A stretch of 64,000 bases of DNA from NCBI GenBank assembly GCA_030248065.1, contig JASAMV010006441.1, forward strand, positions 1 to 64,000, read 5' to 3'. Both the position numbers and the translations under genes were made by a program. Positions 63,229 through 64,000 of this stretch are shown here, piece after piece. The stretch's first letter is position 1. The number at the start of each line of letters is the position of its first letter. The notes beneath the pieces were generated by a model, which saw only the letters and a program-made list of their open reading frames with translations, ran no database searches and was not told the DNA's origin. This DNA comes from Rhynchonema sp. JSB1_4. Taxonomy: Eukaryota > Nematoda > Chromadorea > Monhysterida > Xyalidae.

Positions 63229-64000
63229 ATGAATCTAAAAACCATCTGCAGTTGTTTGATTCCCTTCATCTTGACGAGACCGGCAGCCAACCTTCGTAAG
63301 TTGCGTTTATTTGTTCCCAATCAGTTGAAATTAACAGGTATAAGGTCTGCGTTTCAAGTTCCAATTAGTTTAACCGTTTCATATGCAAGTTCAGAAGCCG
63401 TTTTATACACAAGTTCAGACTGTAACGAATACGCCTACCCACATTTGCTGCGGAACGGTCGATGTTTCATTTGGATCAAGCATCGTTTCGTGACGTTTGG
63501 CAACGCCAAAACCGAATGTTCGAACGGCCAAAAGGGCTACTACGGATCGTTAGCTGAACCACGTGACCTGGCCGAACTGAAAGCCATCAGTGTCATGATC
63601 GAAAAAGTTCAATTTCATTATTGTGGTATTTGGTCCAACTGGCGTTCAAAGCACGCAAATCTTCAGGCCGGTTCCAAATTTGTGGACAGCGCCGCGCCCT
63701 GGGTGGGCATTGAACGTTCCGGTGCGTGCACGGTTCCGGCATATGATGGCCTGCAGGTGACCTACCAATTTTACTGCTCAGCTGTAAAGTTGTGTGGAAT
63801 CAGCATCAGGAATTCTATATGTAATGCCAATGACGTGCGTGCTCATAAGGTTTGTGGACCTGGAACATCTGAGAAACGTCCACTTGCAGTTTGTGAACAC
63901 GAGCGGCCTGGGCGATGGGGAGAGCGCATCGTGGTGGGAGCCAGGCGAGCCAAGCGCGTGCACCGAGACGGTCGTCGCAGTCGCCCAGGACGGCGGACTG
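63229..64000 (+). CDS. Secreted C-type lectin domain protein, 3' incomplete
   Basis: Exons: 63229-63295, 63395-63756, 63890 to the window end. The ATG opens a signal-like peptide (MNLKTICSCLIPFILTRPAA). The second exon begins QAVLYTSSDCNEYAYPHLL and shows the C-type lectin fold in order: RCFIWIKHRFVTFGNAKTEC, GYYGSLAEPRDLAEL, HYCGIWSNW, and WVGIERSG as the WIGL-like strand. The third exon, in phase 0, gives SWWEPGEPSACTE, the WxxGEP region. The usual EPN/QPD sugar-binding triplet is not seen (EPS here), so calcium-dependent sugar binding is uncertain. The domain probably ends just right of the window. Extracellular location is inferred. The gene begins upstream of the myosin P-loop exon on the opposite strand. 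Confidence 0.82.
   Translation, partial: MNLKTICSCLIPFILTRPAANLRKLRLFVPNQLKLTGIRSAFQVPISLTVSYASSEAVLYTSSDCNEYAYPHLLRNGRCFIWIKHRFVTFGNAKTECSNGQKGYYGSLAEPRDLAELKAISVMIEKVQFHYCGIWSNWRSKHANLQAGSKFVDSAAPWVGIERSGACTVPAYDGLQVTYQFYCSAVKLCGISIRNSICNANDVRAHKVCGPGTSEKRPLAVCEHERPGRWGERIVVGARRAKRVHRDGRRSRPGRRT

Overview
This window is nuclear DNA of an animal, most likely a nematode. Genes are split into many short exons with GT-AG (and a few GC-AG) introns from about 40 bp to 6 kb, and non-coding DNA is full of inverted repeats and small transposon-like elements. The nematode assignment rests on two things. A Meis/Homothorax gene carries two alternative exons for the first half of its homeodomain, an arrangement I know from C. 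elegans unc-62. A muscle myosin heavy chain also has a nematode-like neck. Species and clade cannot be read from the window.

Layout: (1) 2433-31438, plus strand: unc-62/Meis/hth TALE homeobox gene, 12 coding exons plus one alternative, with its 5' exons upstream of the window. (2) 34006-38846, plus strand: a predicted secreted Kelch-repeat protein whose first intron holds a foldback element. (3) 39988-43106, plus strand: a predicted cysteine-rich protein with a signal peptide and a C-terminal membrane segment, family not recognised. (4) 60608-43733, minus strand: a sarcomeric-type myosin heavy chain from the P-loop exon to the stop codon, 39 exon positions with two alternative converter-region exons; the N-terminal ~170 residues are not in the window. 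(5) 63229 to the right edge, plus strand: a secreted C-type-lectin-domain protein, incomplete.

The genes do not form a pathway. UNC-62/Meis proteins are DNA-binding partners of PBX/CEH-20 and Hox proteins; myosin II drives muscle contraction; the other three look extracellular or membrane-bound. Genes 1, 2, 3 and 5 read rightwards; myosin reads leftwards and converges tail-to-tail with gene 3. The lectin gene starts upstream of the myosin P-loop exon, so it may sit inside a large myosin intron.

The most interesting signals concern splicing. Two unrelated genes each carry a pair of homologous, phase-asymmetric exons that must be used mutually exclusively. Many 5' splice sites have T at +3 (GTTGGT, GTTAGT and similar), fixed by reading frame and family alignment. 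A 10-bp word, TGATGTTTCA or its reverse complement, occurs 13 times, 10 of them within about 30 nt of a splice junction in three genes, and two such introns share an internal core, hinting at transposon-derived (introner-like) introns. Exon boundaries were read by eye; single-base errors are possible.
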